Shown here: piece after piece, positions 1 through 9,126 of the stretch
How positions within the stretch are numbered: the stretch's first letter is position 1
Layout: every line of letters begins with the position of its first letter
NCBI GenBank assembly: GCA_016793325.1
Contig: JAEUKI010000078.1
Coordinates: 82,635-146,634, forward strand
DNA: 64,000 bases
Origin: Myxococcales bacterium
GTDB taxonomy: Bacteria; Myxococcota_A; Polyangia; Polyangiales; Ga0077539
Direction of reading: 5' to 3'
The notes under the pieces: generated by a model
Databases searched by the model: none
What the model was told of the DNA's origin: nothing
What the model saw: the letters and a program-made list of their open reading frames with translations, nothing else
Made by a program: the position numbers and the translations under genes

Positions 1-592
1 CTGCGCCACGCGCGTCCTGCGCGCGGTACGTCCTCGCGACCATGTGCGAGATCCACAGGTCCCGATCGCGCATTCCCTCGTCCGAGAGCATCGGGTGATA
101 GCTCGCGTCGATCCACACGTTGACCCCCGCGAGCGCGCTCACGGCGATCGTCGCGCCCACGAACGCGCCCATCATCGCGCGGTCGACCTTCGCGCGTCGG
201 GCGATCGCGCGCGCAGGCGAGACCCTGCGAACGCAGAGCTCGAGCGACCCGAGCGCGAGCGTCGCGCGCGCCTCGAGCGCGTACGGATCGAGCCCCGAGG
301 CGGGCGGAGGACACACCCTCCACACGCCGCCCTCGCTTCGAATACACACCCACGAATTCGATTTCTCCGGCGCGTCTCCGAACAGCACACTCCGGTCGAC
401 GAACACGTCCGCCCCGCGATCCGCTGGGTCCGCGCTCGCGATGAAGCGCTCGCCCGCACGGAGGTGCCGGACGAGCAGGACCTGCGCTCCCCAACGAAGG
501 ATCACCTCGACGAGCTCGCCCGAAGGAGCGTCGAGCTCGCGGGGTTCGACCTCGACTCGGCGGTGCAGCGCGTAGCGGGGCTCTTCGGTCAT
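1..592 (-). CDS. AgmX/GltJ-like FHA-type membrane protein, C-terminus beyond the window
   Basis: An open minus-strand frame runs from an ATG at 592 off the left edge with no stop (197 codons visible). The N-terminal ~135 residues look like an FHA-type beta-sandwich (IASADPADRGADVFVDRSVL). A hydrophobic segment around residues 150-165 (MMGAFVGATIAVSALAGVNVW) follows, so the protein is probably single-pass with a cytoplasmic front. Myxobacterial AgmX/GltG-like gliding or envelope proteins have a similar order, then a Pro-rich linker and a TonB-like C-terminus; that part is not visible here. No clear Shine-Dalgarno precedes the ATG. It is the last gene of a minus-strand group with the two genes to its right. 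The coding call is firm; the family assignment is an inference. Confidence 0.6.
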   Translation of the reverse strand, partial: MTEEPRYALHRRVEVEPRELDAPSGELVEVILRWGAQVLLVRHLRAGERFIASADPADRGADVFVDRSVLFGDAPEKSNSWVCIRSEGGVWRVCPPPASGLDPYALEARATLALGSLELCVRRVSPARAIARRAKVDRAMMGAFVGATIAVSALAGVNVWIDASYHPMLSDEGMRDRDLWISHMVARTYRAQDARGA

Positions 593-661
593 CGCGTCCG
601 TGGCGAGTGCCGACAGCGAGCGCGAGGCGAGGTTCCCAAAAATGTCAGCGCGCGCGGGCGC

Positions 662-970
662 TCAGCGCTGCCACGCGAGCAGGGCGCGGACCACCATGAA
701 GACGAACACAGCGATCAGCTCGAACGCCGTGATTCCCACGGTGATCGCGATGGCCGTGGTCCTTCGGTTCGGCCCGAGCCTTCGCTCGGCGAGGCGCGTG
801 ACCAAGAGCGAGTGCCCCAAAAACCAGAGAAAACCCGTGGTCGACACGAGGATCGCCGCGAGGTCGGGGCTCCGACGAAAGAGCGCCTCGGACGCGAAGT
901 ACAGCGTTCCGAGGACGGACACGTGGAGCGCGAGGCTCGCGCCGAGACATCTGAGCAGCGTCGCGATCAT
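662..970 (-). CDS. small membrane protein (4 TM segments)
   Basis: A 102-residue protein that is mostly hydrophobic helices: residues ~5-28, ~36-56, ~72-88 and ~88-98, separated by Arg-rich loops (LAERRLGPNRR). This suggests three or four membrane passes. An upstream in-frame ATG at 1000 would add ten residues (MPHNPPCELP); neither start has a good Shine-Dalgarno, and 970 puts the first helix at the N-terminus. I do not recognise a family. It sits 69 bp before the AgmX-like gene and 77 bp after the lipoprotein gene on the same strand, so co-transcription is possible. Confidence 0.55.
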   Translation of the reverse strand: MIATLLRCLGASLALHVSVLGTLYFASEALFRRSPDLAAILVSTTGFLWFLGHSLLVTRLAERRLGPNRRTTAIAITVGITAFELIAVFVFMVVRALLAWQR

Positions 971-1047
971 GGGCAATTCGCAGGGCGGGTTATGGGGCAT
1001 CTGCGAGCAAAAGAGAACCCGCGACGCCACCGATGGCCCCGATGCCC

Positions 1048-1734
1048 TCAGCGCCCCGCCCACCCGGTGACGCACCAGCCGTAGCGACACTCGATCCGCG
1101 GAGCCGGTGGGATCACCACGGGGCCGCAGGGCTGCGAGAGGTTCATCGCGTCGCGGGCCTCGCGCTCGAAGCGGCGCGAAACGGCCTCGAATCGCTGACA
1201 AAATCGGTGCACCGGCGTGCACTCGCGCGTCGACTGGCAGCTCCTCCACTCGACGTGATCGAGCGGAACGAGCGCGCACCGCTGGTCCACGCAGCTCGCC
1301 CGCACCGGCCGCGCGACGAACCGCCCGTCGCACGAACCAATGGACAAGAGCCGCTGATTTCGCGCGTCGATCTCCGCGGATTGCTCTCGGTGCGCAGCCA
1401 TCGGCCCCATGCACCCGCCCGTCACGAGCACGCACTCGTCGTCCCGCGAGCACGCCCTCGCCACCGCCGAAGACGCCGCGTCGCTCGACCCATCCGCGCT
1501 CGAATCGATCGTCGCGTCCGCGCGCGCGCTCGACGCGTCCATCCCTTGATCGACGACCGACGAGACGAACACGTCCGCGCTCGACTGCGCGTCCTCGGAC
1601 ACGAGCGTCGTCGCGCTCGACGCCTCGGACCCAGTGACCACCGCGGGCTGCGTGTGCGACACGCTTCGTCGACTGCACGCGACAAACGAGAGCCCCGTGA
1701 GGGCGATCGAGAGCAGCGTGAGCGAGCGTCGCAT
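1048..1734 (-). CDS. cysteine-containing lipoprotein
   Basis: 228 residues beginning MRRSLTLLSIALTGLSFVAC, a typical lipoprotein signal with lipobox FVAC. A Ser/Asp/Ala-rich linker follows (to residue ~95), then a globular C-terminal part with about ten cysteines (CSRDDECVLVTGGC, CDGRF, CVDQRC, CQSTREC, CRYGWC), probably disulfide-bonded in the periplasm or on the cell surface. The start at 1734 is chosen over 1746 because it places MRR directly before the hydrophobic core. Such Cys-rich lipoproteins are numerous in myxobacteria, mostly of unknown function. It is divergent from the metallophosphoesterase gene, 112 bp away. Confidence 0.75.
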   Translation of the reverse strand: MRRSLTLLSIALTGLSFVACSRRSVSHTQPAVVTGSEASSATTLVSEDAQSSADVFVSSVVDQGMDASSARADATIDSSADGSSDAASSAVARACSRDDECVLVTGGCMGPMAAHREQSAEIDARNQRLLSIGSCDGRFVARPVRASCVDQRCALVPLDHVEWRSCQSTRECTPVHRFCQRFEAVSRRFEREARDAMNLSQPCGPVVIPPAPRIECRYGWCVTGWAGR

Positions 1735-1846
1735 CGCAGGGACCAACGGCGCGAGCGTACCTCAACCGGTCGCCGCGTTGTGCTTCACACTATTCAACGC
1801 GACGAACCCGGGCCCTGCACTATCAAAGACCGTCGAGCGGAGACCG

Positions 1847-3064
1847 ATGGCAAGCTTCTTCATGATTGGCGCGGCCTCGACCGCAGCGGTGGTCACGCAC
1901 GCGGCGTTTCGGCGCGGGCGGCTGTTCGCGACGTTCGCGGGGGTGTTCGTCGGAGTGCACACGCTCGCGGCGACAGCGGTCGCGGCGGCGCTCTCGACCG
2001 GGCCGCTGCAGATCGCGTTCGGCGTGGCCAACGCCGCTGTGTACGCGCATTTCTTCATGCTCGCGAAGCCCCGGTGGAAGCCCTCTTGGTATCGCGCGTT
2101 CGTGAGCGTCCCGGCGAGCTTCGTGTCGGCCACGACGCTGCTCGCGTTGCCTTTTGTGGGCGCGCACGCGCTCGGAGCCCCTTCGCTGATCCTCACGGTC
2201 CCGCTCGCCATGGGGTTGTTCGGGCTCCTCGAGTCGCTCCGAACTCCGCGCGACGTCCACACGATCACCGTCGATCGCAAGGACCGAGGTCCCCTCGCTC
2301 GCGCGTCGTTCACCAAAGAAAAACCAGCGCGATCGACGGATGCGCCGCGCGATCGGAGCGCGCTCGAGGTCGTTCAGATCACCGATCCGCACCTCGGGCC
2401 GTTCATGTCCGTCGAGCGGCTGCGCGCGCTCTGTCAGCGCGCAGTCGAGAGCGATCCGGACCTTGTTCTGCTCACAGGCGACTTTCTCACGATGGAGTCG
2501 CAGGCCGATCCCGACCTCCTCGCCGACGCCCTCGCGCCCCTCGCGCCCCTCGCGGGAAAGACCTTCGCGTGCATGGGCAACCACGACCACGAAGCGCCCG
2601 CCACCGTGCGCGAGGGCCTTCGTCGCGCGGGCGTCACGCTGCTCGTCGACGAGCTCGCGACCGTACAAACGAGGCTCGGCCCCGTCGAAGTGCTCGGCCT
2701 CGACTTTCGCTTCCGCGATCGAAAGCGACACCTCGAAGAAGCGTGCGGGAGATTTCCACGCAAAGAAGGCGTCGCGCGCGTCGCGATGCTCCACGACCCC
2801 GGCGCGTTCGCCCACATGCCCGAAGGCAGCGCGGACGTCGTGTTCGCAGGGCACACCCACGGAGGGCAGGTGGGGCTCTTGCGATTGGGACTCGCGCACA
2901 CGTTCGTCTCGGCGTTCACGAAGATCCCCGATCACGGGCTGTGGGCCCGCGGAAGAGACCTCCTCTACGTGCATCGAGGCAGCGGACACTACGGTTTTCC
3001 GCTGCGATTGGGCGTGCCGTCCGAAGAATCCGTGCTGCGCGTCGAGGGGCTCACCGCGCGCTGA
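1847..3064 (+). CDS. membrane metallophosphoesterase (YkuE-like)
   Basis: 405 residues. Several hydrophobic segments fill the first ~135 residues, then a calcineurin-type phosphoesterase domain with the metal-ligand motifs in order: QITDPHLGPF, LLTGDF, MGNHDHE, and C-terminal FAGHTHGGQVG. This is the layout of the YkuE/YaeI family of membrane-bound metal-dependent phosphohydrolases, which act on phospholipid-type or UDP-linked substrates; the actual substrate cannot be read from sequence. The ATG at 1847 follows GGAGA at a proper distance and starts just before the first membrane segment; longer in-frame extensions lack this. It precedes the 5'-nucleotidase gene by 75 bp and may share its transcript. 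Confidence 0.85.
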   Translation: MASFFMIGAASTAAVVTHAAFRRGRLFATFAGVFVGVHTLAATAVAAALSTGPLQIAFGVANAAVYAHFFMLAKPRWKPSWYRAFVSVPASFVSATTLLALPFVGAHALGAPSLILTVPLAMGLFGLLESLRTPRDVHTITVDRKDRGPLARASFTKEKPARSTDAPRDRSALEVVQITDPHLGPFMSVERLRALCQRAVESDPDLVLLTGDFLTMESQADPDLLADALAPLAPLAGKTFACMGNHDHEAPATVREGLRRAGVTLLVDELATVQTRLGPVEVLGLDFRFRDRKRHLEEACGRFPRKEGVARVAMLHDPGAFAHMPEGSADVVFAGHTHGGQVGLLRLGLAHTFVSAFTKIPDHGLWARGRDLLYVHRGSGHYGFPLRLGVPSEESVLRVEGLTAR

Positions 3065-3139
3065 GCGAACCGCCCCGCCGCCGTCACGGGATTGTGCCTT
3101 GTTTCGTGCGAGGCCTTTCGCGTAGCGTGCGGCGTCCCC

Positions 3140-5650
3140 GTGTTGCCGAAACCGTTCTCGCGTCTGCGATCGACCGCCGCGCTGCTCGCATCCCTCGCGC
3201 TCGCAGGCGCTGCAGGCCCTGGCTGCGCCGCCGCCGGGGAGACCGTGGACCTCGACCAGCGCGAAGTGCGCCTGACGCTCTTGCATACAGCGGACTGGCA
3301 CTCGCGGCTCTTTCCCTATCAGTTCAGGGTGCCCGCGACGGACGTCGGCCTGGGGCTGCAGCAAGAGCGCGGCCCCTTCGGCGGCGCGGCGCGCATCAAC
3401 TGGCTCATCCAGCGCGAGCGCGCGCACGCAGACCGCGTGCTGCACCTCGACACGGGCGACTGTTTTCAGGGCGCACCTATTTTCAACTTCTTCGGCGGCG
3501 AGGCGGAGCTTCGCGCCCTGGCACACACCGGTGTCGACGCGGTCGTGATCGGCAATCACGAGTTCGATCGCGGCGCGCTCAACGTGTTTCGGCAGTTCAA
3601 TCGATGGGCGACGTTCCCGGTCCTCGCGGCGAACTACCAGTTCGATGACCCGACCACGCCGGGCTCCCCCGAGCTCGGTCGGATCGTGAAGCCGTACGTG
3701 ATGTTCAACCTCCGCGGGTTGAAGGTCGGCGTGATCGGCTTCGGCAACCTCTCGTCGATCTCGAGCGTCTTCGATCAGCCCAATCGCACGGGAATCACGC
3801 CGCTCAACGCCCGCGAGGTCGCGCAGTTCTACGTCGACCAAGTGATGAACGAGGGCGCAGACGTCGTCGTCGGCGTCTCGCACCTCGGCCTCGAAGACGA
3901 CCACCGAACGATCCAGTACACGACCGGGATCGACGTGATGCTCGGCGGGCACTTGCACATCGTCACGAACCCCACCCAAGAAGAGACCGACTGCGCGCCC
4001 GAGGATCCCGACGGCACACACTGGGTCCCCGAGCTCGTCCCAGGCAACGGCGGGACACGCACAAACCCGGGCGCCCTCGCCCAGTGCAACGACACCGTCG
4101 CGCCCTTCTGCTGCTCGCAGTGGGGCGTCTGTCCGCCCGACGCAGCGCGCGGCGCGAACTACGCAGGCTGGCGCGTCGCGCCGGGCTACCAGAAGCGCCG
4201 CTGCGAGTCGCGTCGCGTGCTCGTGCAGCACTCGGGCGCGTTCATGAAGTACCTCGGGCGCCTCGACCTGACGCTCACGAACAACCTCGAGAAAATCGGC
4301 GAGGGCCGGGCCAACTTCAGCACGATCATCGGCGACCCGATGGTGCGCGCGCGCTTCTTGCGGCACCGCTTCGAGGTCGTCGGCCATCGCTTCACGCTGT
4401 TGCCGGTCGACTCGACGGTGCCCGAAGAGCCCACGATGCGGCAGATGCTCGAGCCGTACGCGCGCACGCTCGACAGCGCGGCCAACCTCGACACGCTCAT
4501 CGGGTATTCGCCCAACGGAATCTCCCGCACCAACGTCGGCGGCGGCGACTCGCCGATGGGCAACCTCGTGGCGACCGCGATGTGGCGACGCCTCGGCGTG
4601 CAGACGGACTTCTCGATCACCAACACGCTCGGCATTCGCGACTCGATCCCGCCGGGGCCCGTGACGATCGACCAGATCTACAACGTGTTTCCGTTCGACA
4701 ACTCGATCTCGACCTTGCAGCTCTCGGGTCGCGAGGTGCTCGAGATGTTCGACTTCGTCGCGCGAAGGTCGTCGTCGCGCGGATGCAACTCGCAAGCGCA
4801 GATCGCAGGCGCGCGCGTGGTCGTCACCTGCGGCTCGTGCGACCGCGACGGAATGCCTGGCGACGACGTCGACGGCTCGGGTCAGCCCCTCGTCGCGTGC
4901 GCAGAGACGGTCAACGTCGGGCTGCGGCAGACGAGCATCAACGGACAGCCGACGGGGGTTCCCGAGCGCTGCGAGCGCGACGAAGACTGCCCGTCGCCCG
5001 TTGCGGGGAGCACCGCGCCTCAAGATCGTTCGCTCTGCGATCCGTTGTCCCGCCGCTGCATGGAGCCGCTCAACCCGAACGGCAGCTACGCCGTCGCGGC
5101 CAATGACTTCATCGCGTCGGGAGGCTCGGGCTTCTTCGTCCTTCAGCGCAACACGACGCAAGTGAACACGCGCGTCGAGCTCCGCGACGCCGTCATCGAC
5201 TACGTCCAAGCGCAGCCCGCCTGCGGGTGGAACTCGAACCGCGAGGCCACCTACCGCATGAATCACCCCAACGATCCGCCCCGCGCCGACGACGGGCTGC
5301 AGCTCTGCCAGACCGACGGCGACTGCGCGATGCTCGGCGCGGAGTTCACGTGCGCGTTTCAGGGGCAGGCCACGTTCGACCCGCGCGCGATGTCCATGTG
5401 CTCGGTCGCGACGACCGCTCCGTCCATGGACCTCGGCCGCTGCGTCGTTCGTCGCTGCGTGACCGAGCTCGCCGCGCAGCTCGCGGGCAACTGCCCCGAG
5501 AGCTCGCCCGCGAGCGACCCCAACGCCCGCGCTCGATGCCTCTGCGCAACCCAAGAGCGAGCCGCCAACACGTGCAGGATCCTCCCCTGCTTCGACGCGT
5601 CCATCGGCGCGGACTCGGACTCTCGACTTCGCATGGTGTCACGACGATGA
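3140..5650 (+). CDS. 5'-nucleotidase / 2',3'-cyclic phosphodiesterase-type lipoprotein
   Basis: About 836 residues. A lipoprotein-type signal (SLALAGAAGPGC) is followed by a metallophosphatase domain with LLHTADWHSRL, HLDTGDCFQGAPIF, VIGNHEFDRGALN, VVVGVSHLGL and MLGGHLHIV, then a UshA-type substrate-binding domain (GGGDSPMGNLVATAM, ITNTLGIRDSIPPGPVT, YNVFPFDNSI). It should hydrolyse extracellular or periplasmic nucleotides to nucleosides plus phosphate. Compared with UshA (~550 residues) it carries Cys-rich insertions near residues 290-340 (CNDTVAPFCCSQWGVC) and 600-650 (CERDEDCPS, CDPLSRRC) and a Cys-containing tail, probably disulfide-stabilised. The GTG at 3140 is preferred because it places the signal peptide at the N-terminus; a TTG at 3092 is also in frame. 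Its stop overlaps the next gene's start (ATGA). Confidence 0.85.
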   Translation: MLPKPFSRLRSTAALLASLALAGAAGPGCAAAGETVDLDQREVRLTLLHTADWHSRLFPYQFRVPATDVGLGLQQERGPFGGAARINWLIQRERAHADRVLHLDTGDCFQGAPIFNFFGGEAELRALAHTGVDAVVIGNHEFDRGALNVFRQFNRWATFPVLAANYQFDDPTTPGSPELGRIVKPYVMFNLRGLKVGVIGFGNLSSISSVFDQPNRTGITPLNAREVAQFYVDQVMNEGADVVVGVSHLGLEDDHRTIQYTTGIDVMLGGHLHIVTNPTQEETDCAPEDPDGTHWVPELVPGNGGTRTNPGALAQCNDTVAPFCCSQWGVCPPDAARGANYAGWRVAPGYQKRRCESRRVLVQHSGAFMKYLGRLDLTLTNNLEKIGEGRANFSTIIGDPMVRARFLRHRFEVVGHRFTLLPVDSTVPEEPTMRQMLEPYARTLDSAANLDTLIGYSPNGISRTNVGGGDSPMGNLVATAMWRRLGVQTDFSITNTLGIRDSIPPGPVTIDQIYNVFPFDNSISTLQLSGREVLEMFDFVARRSSSRGCNSQAQIAGARVVVTCGSCDRDGMPGDDVDGSGQPLVACAETVNVGLRQTSINGQPTGVPERCERDEDCPSPVAGSTAPQDRSLCDPLSRRCMEPLNPNGSYAVAANDFIASGGSGFFVLQRNTTQVNTRVELRDAVIDYVQAQPACGWNSNREATYRMNHPNDPPRADDGLQLCQTDGDCAMLGAEFTCAFQGQATFDPRAMSMCSVATTAPSMDLGRCVVRRCVTELAAQLAGNCPESSPASDPNARARCLCATQERAANTCRILPCFDASIGADSDSRLRMVSRR

Positions 5651-7227
5651 AGAGCCGAACCAACCACGAAGTGCGGCGCAGCGCGCGCCGAGCGATCGGG
5701 CTGCTCGCCCTCACCGCGGCGTTCGCAGGCTCGTGCTCGAACACGCCCCTGCCGGACCCCGGCAGCGAAGACCGCGCGAACAACGGCGTGTCGACCATGC
5801 GCGTGACGATCACGGGCGCCACCAACCGCGGGCTCCCCGAGACGCCGCTCGCCTTCGACGCGACCCACGAATTCACGGTGAAGGTCGAGGCGCTCGGCCG
5901 CGATGGAAATCCTGTGCCGACATTCAACGGCACCGCGCAGATCGCGGTCACCCCCGGCGTGATGACCAACATCTCGGGCCCCAACGTCACCGGGCGCCTC
6001 GTGCGGCTCTCCGCGGGCGTCGCCGAGGGGATCGTCGTGCGCTTCGTGCGGGCCTACGGCGAGACGCGCATCTCTGCGGAAGAGCAGGGCTACGACCTGC
6101 GCACGGAGCCGGGCAACCCGTCGTGCGCCGACGGCATGGACAACGACATGGACGGCCGCGTGGACTACCCCGCGGACTACGGGTGCGCTGCGCCCAACGA
6201 CGACAGCGAGCGCGGCGGCTCGTACGCGCAGGGCGTGAGCAACGCGATCTTCATCGGGACGCCCACGGTCGACGACGTGCAGGGCTCGGGCGGGACGAGC
6301 CCGCTGCTCAACGAGCGCGTGAACATCACGCGAGGCTCGCTCGTGGTCACGCGCATCAGCGTGAGCGGCTTCTGGGTGACGGACACCGCCCGCGTGTTTT
6401 GCCCGGCCGAAGGCGGCGGGATGCGCCGCTGCGCGAACAGCCTCTTCTCGTTCAACTTTCGATTGCCCGAGGGCATGCGGCCCTGCGATCGGCTCGCGCG
6501 CTTGTCGGGCACGGTCCAAGAGTTCGTGAGCACCACGCAGATGGCCCAGCCGTCGTGGAACATTCCGCCCGAGGGACTGTTCACCGATCGATCGGGCACC
6601 TGTCCGATCCCCGAGGCCGTCGTGCTTCGGCCGACCGCGATGGGCGAGATGCCTTCGTCCGCGCCCGCGCTCGAAGTGCTGGACATGAGCGACATGTCCG
6701 AGCGGCTCGAGCCGCTCGAAAACGCGATCGTTCGCCTGCAAAACGTCGTCCTCTCGCAGAACGTGGGGCCCGCGCGCGCCAGCTGCGACATGGCCGCGGG
6801 CACGTGTACGTTCGGGCCAGGGCGCTCCAACTGCGACCTCCGCGGCGACCGCGGCGACGGCGTCGTGAACTTCGACGACCCGCTCGAGGCGCTCTGCGCG
6901 AACACCTGTCAGAAGACCGTCGGCTGCAGCGAGTGGACCGGATGGATCCGCTTCGGCCAGATGGCCGTGGATTTCGCGCAGAACCAGCCGGCCAACGTGC
7001 AGCGCTTCATCATCGCGCCGCGCGAGGCGATCTCGAATTTCGACCCGCTCAATCAACCCGCGCCGGGCGTGCGCGCGACGGTCACGGGGACCCTCAAGCA
7101 AGTGGGCCCCAACTGGATCGTCGAGCCGCGCTGCACGGTGGACCTCGTCTTCGACGGACGAGGGACGGTGCTCGCGCCCAACGCGTCCTGCGTGACGCCC
7201 CGCGCGATCGGCGAGGAGTCGGGCTGA
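5647..7227 (+). CDS. lipoprotein with nuclease-associated OB-fold-like domains
   Basis: 526 residues with a lipoprotein signal (LLALTAAFAGSC). After an Ig-like beta domain (~50-150) comes a calcium-type motif, CADGMDNDMDGRVDYPADYG. From ~200 the pattern TVDDVQGSGGTSPLLNERVN followed by SLVVTRISVSGFWVTD, then DRLARLSGTVQEFVSTTQM, resembles the OB-fold module next to catalytic domains in extracellular nucleases (YhcR/ExeM type). No nuclease catalytic domain is visible here, so it may bind nucleic acid for a partner. A second DGVVNFDD-type motif and several Cys pairs lie at 380-450. The ATG overlaps the 5'-nucleotidase stop (ATGA), so translation is probably coupled. The OB-fold reading is my pattern judgement. 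Confidence 0.65.
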   Translation: MKSRTNHEVRRSARRAIGLLALTAAFAGSCSNTPLPDPGSEDRANNGVSTMRVTITGATNRGLPETPLAFDATHEFTVKVEALGRDGNPVPTFNGTAQIAVTPGVMTNISGPNVTGRLVRLSAGVAEGIVVRFVRAYGETRISAEEQGYDLRTEPGNPSCADGMDNDMDGRVDYPADYGCAAPNDDSERGGSYAQGVSNAIFIGTPTVDDVQGSGGTSPLLNERVNITRGSLVVTRISVSGFWVTDTARVFCPAEGGGMRRCANSLFSFNFRLPEGMRPCDRLARLSGTVQEFVSTTQMAQPSWNIPPEGLFTDRSGTCPIPEAVVLRPTAMGEMPSSAPALEVLDMSDMSERLEPLENAIVRLQNVVLSQNVGPARASCDMAAGTCTFGPGRSNCDLRGDRGDGVVNFDDPLEALCANTCQKTVGCSEWTGWIRFGQMAVDFAQNQPANVQRFIIAPREAISNFDPLNQPAPGVRATVTGTLKQVGPNWIVEPRCTVDLVFDGRGTVLAPNASCVTPRAIGEESG

Positions 7228-7230
7228 GCG

Positions 7231-8976
7231 ATGAACACGAGCTTCGTACGGGCGGGGACTTCACCCAACACTGACAGCACCAGAATTCAACACGAGCGCG
7301 CCGAGAGCATGGTCAACGAGAGCAGATTCCGAGGGCGATTCGCGCACACACAAAAGCGCGGAGCGATGGCTCTTCTGTGCGCCGCGGTGCTGGCGCCGAC
7401 GGGGGCGCTCGCGCAAGCGACGTCCAACGCGACGACGCAGGGCGCTCCGGCGACCGCGCCCGCGCAGCCCGCGAGCTCGTCGAACAGCGAGGAGCGCTCG
7501 CACGACTTTCTCGACACGCGCTTGACGTGGACGTTCGGCGACGACGACGTGCTGCAGGCCACCGGGCAGCGCGTCCCGATTTCGGGACTGCCGTCCATCG
7601 GCGACCGCTCGCAGTATCAGCTGTTCTTCGACGCGCTCAACTCGCGCTTCGCGGGCCGCGAGAACCTGACGCACTTGACCATGTACGCCAGGGCGCCGGG
7701 CTTCATCCCGCGCGTGATGACCGAGGCGTCGTTGGTCTTGCGCTTCGACCTCGGCCAGCTCTCGACCAACTCGGGCAACCTGACGCAAGCCCTCTTCGAC
7801 GCAGGAACCTACCTGCGCTTGCAGTACCAGACGAACCTTTCGCGCCCGAACGACGGCTTGAGCATCACGTTCTTCCCGTTCGACACGGATCGTTTTCGCG
7901 TGGGCTATCTCTGGGATTTGTCCTGGGGCGGCAACGACATCTTTCCGCGGCGCGTCGGCGGAGCGCCGGGCGTTCGCTTCGCGTACGACAGCGGGATCTT
8001 CTCGGCGTGGGGCGGGTTCAAGACCGCGCAGATCGTCGTTCCGCTCGAAGTGCAAGTGATGTCCGGGGACATCGACGTCGTGCGCGTGCAAGAGACGCAG
8101 TTCGCCGGCCTCGGCGGCGTAAGCGTTCGCCCGCACGAGATGTTTCGCATCGACGCGTCGGGAGGCTTCTTCCAGCAGGGCAAGTTCGACTTCCCTGGCG
8201 TGCGCGGTCTGCCGGCGTACGTGTTCGGCGGCAGCGTCCGCGCGGTGGTCAACCAGGGCATGCCCGCGTCGACGTCGATCGACATGCTGCTCTACCGCAA
8301 CCACCCCGACTTTCCGATGCAGCTCTTTCGCCCGGAGAACTACACGCCGGGCCGCGTCGCGTGGAACGTCTCTGCCGAGCTCGCCGTCGTCGACCAGCAC
8401 CTCGTCGACGTCAACGCTCCCGGCCGCACGAATTTTCAGCTCGGCCTCGCTGGCGCGCTCCAGGGCCGCTTGAAGATCGGGTACTTGAACCTCGGCCTCA
8501 CAGGGCTCTACCGCGACGTCACGTTCCTCCTGCGCAACGTCCCGAGCTTCATCCCGTTTCAGACGCTCCCGACGGACGCGCAGATCAGCCCGGAGTTCTT
8601 CTTCGCGGCCAACGTCGACTACCGCGTGTCCGCGGCGAACCTCACGCCGTCGCTCATCGTGGGGTTGCAGCTTCCCGCGACGTTCGGGAGCGTCGTACGC
8701 GAGGGCTCGCTCGAGTCTGCGCGCACCCTCGTCATTCGCCGCGCCGGTAACTTCTCGATCTTGCCGCCCGGCGAGCGAGCGATCCCGATCTTCTCTGCGC
8801 GCGCCGCGCTGCGCTGGGACCTCTCGTCGATCTTCGCGATCATCGGCTGGCTCCAGTACGTGCGCGATCAAAACGCCACGCTCCTCCAGGTCGACACGTC
8901 GGGAACGCGCCAAGTCCGCATCTTCCAAGCGCCGGATCAGCTCGGCTTCGGCATCGCCGCCCAAGCCCGCTTCTGA
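7231..8976 (+). CDS. predicted outer-membrane beta-barrel protein
   Basis: 581 residues. A hydrophobic signal (MALLCAAVLAPTGALAQA) is followed by alternating polar/hydrophobic stretches with aromatic residues typical of beta-barrel strands (LVLRFDLGQL, LRLQYQTNL, LSITFFPFDTDRFRVGYLWDL), ending in ...GFGIAAQARF. The final Phe is the usual C-terminal signature of outer-membrane barrels. The ATG at 7231 has AGGAG 12 nt upstream and lies 3 nt after the previous stop. The ATG at 7309 (MVNESRF) would give a shorter, more ordinary signal peptide and may be the true start. As the third gene of the nucleotidase run it could be a porin or transporter for released nucleosides; this is inferred from position only. 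Confidence 0.7.
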   Translation: MNTSFVRAGTSPNTDSTRIQHERAESMVNESRFRGRFAHTQKRGAMALLCAAVLAPTGALAQATSNATTQGAPATAPAQPASSSNSEERSHDFLDTRLTWTFGDDDVLQATGQRVPISGLPSIGDRSQYQLFFDALNSRFAGRENLTHLTMYARAPGFIPRVMTEASLVLRFDLGQLSTNSGNLTQALFDAGTYLRLQYQTNLSRPNDGLSITFFPFDTDRFRVGYLWDLSWGGNDIFPRRVGGAPGVRFAYDSGIFSAWGGFKTAQIVVPLEVQVMSGDIDVVRVQETQFAGLGGVSVRPHEMFRIDASGGFFQQGKFDFPGVRGLPAYVFGGSVRAVVNQGMPASTSIDMLLYRNHPDFPMQLFRPENYTPGRVAWNVSAELAVVDQHLVDVNAPGRTNFQLGLAGALQGRLKIGYLNLGLTGLYRDVTFLLRNVPSFIPFQTLPTDAQISPEFFFAANVDYRVSAANLTPSLIVGLQLPATFGSVVREGSLESARTLVIRRAGNFSILPPGERAIPIFSARAALRWDLSSIFAIIGWLQYVRDQNATLLQVDTSGTRQVRIFQAPDQLGFGIAAQARF

Positions 8977-9029
8977 GCGCGTGGCGGGACGCCGCGCGCG
9001 GCGGCTTACGTCCTCGCTCGCTCCCGCGC

Positions 9030-9047
9030 CGTACATAAGAGTACGGC
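9030..9047. other. small perfect hairpin
   Basis: CCGTAC-ATAAGA-GTACGG forms a 6-bp stem with a 6-nt loop in the gap 8977-9393, just after the barrel gene. There is no T-run, so it is not a classical terminator. The first 150 bases of this gap hold nothing else I can identify. Confidence 0.4.
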
Positions 9048-9126
9048 TTGGTCGCTCGCTGCGGGCGCGCTCGCCGCGCACAGCGTCCGGCCACGCGCTC
9101 GCCCAATCGAGTACCAGGGACACTCG

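Noticed and set aside
1823..5554. A 1243-codon open frame on the minus strand
   Set aside because: It lies antisense to the metallophosphoesterase and nucleotidase genes, has an Arg/Ala/His-rich composition without motifs, and is a by-product of GC-rich third positions.
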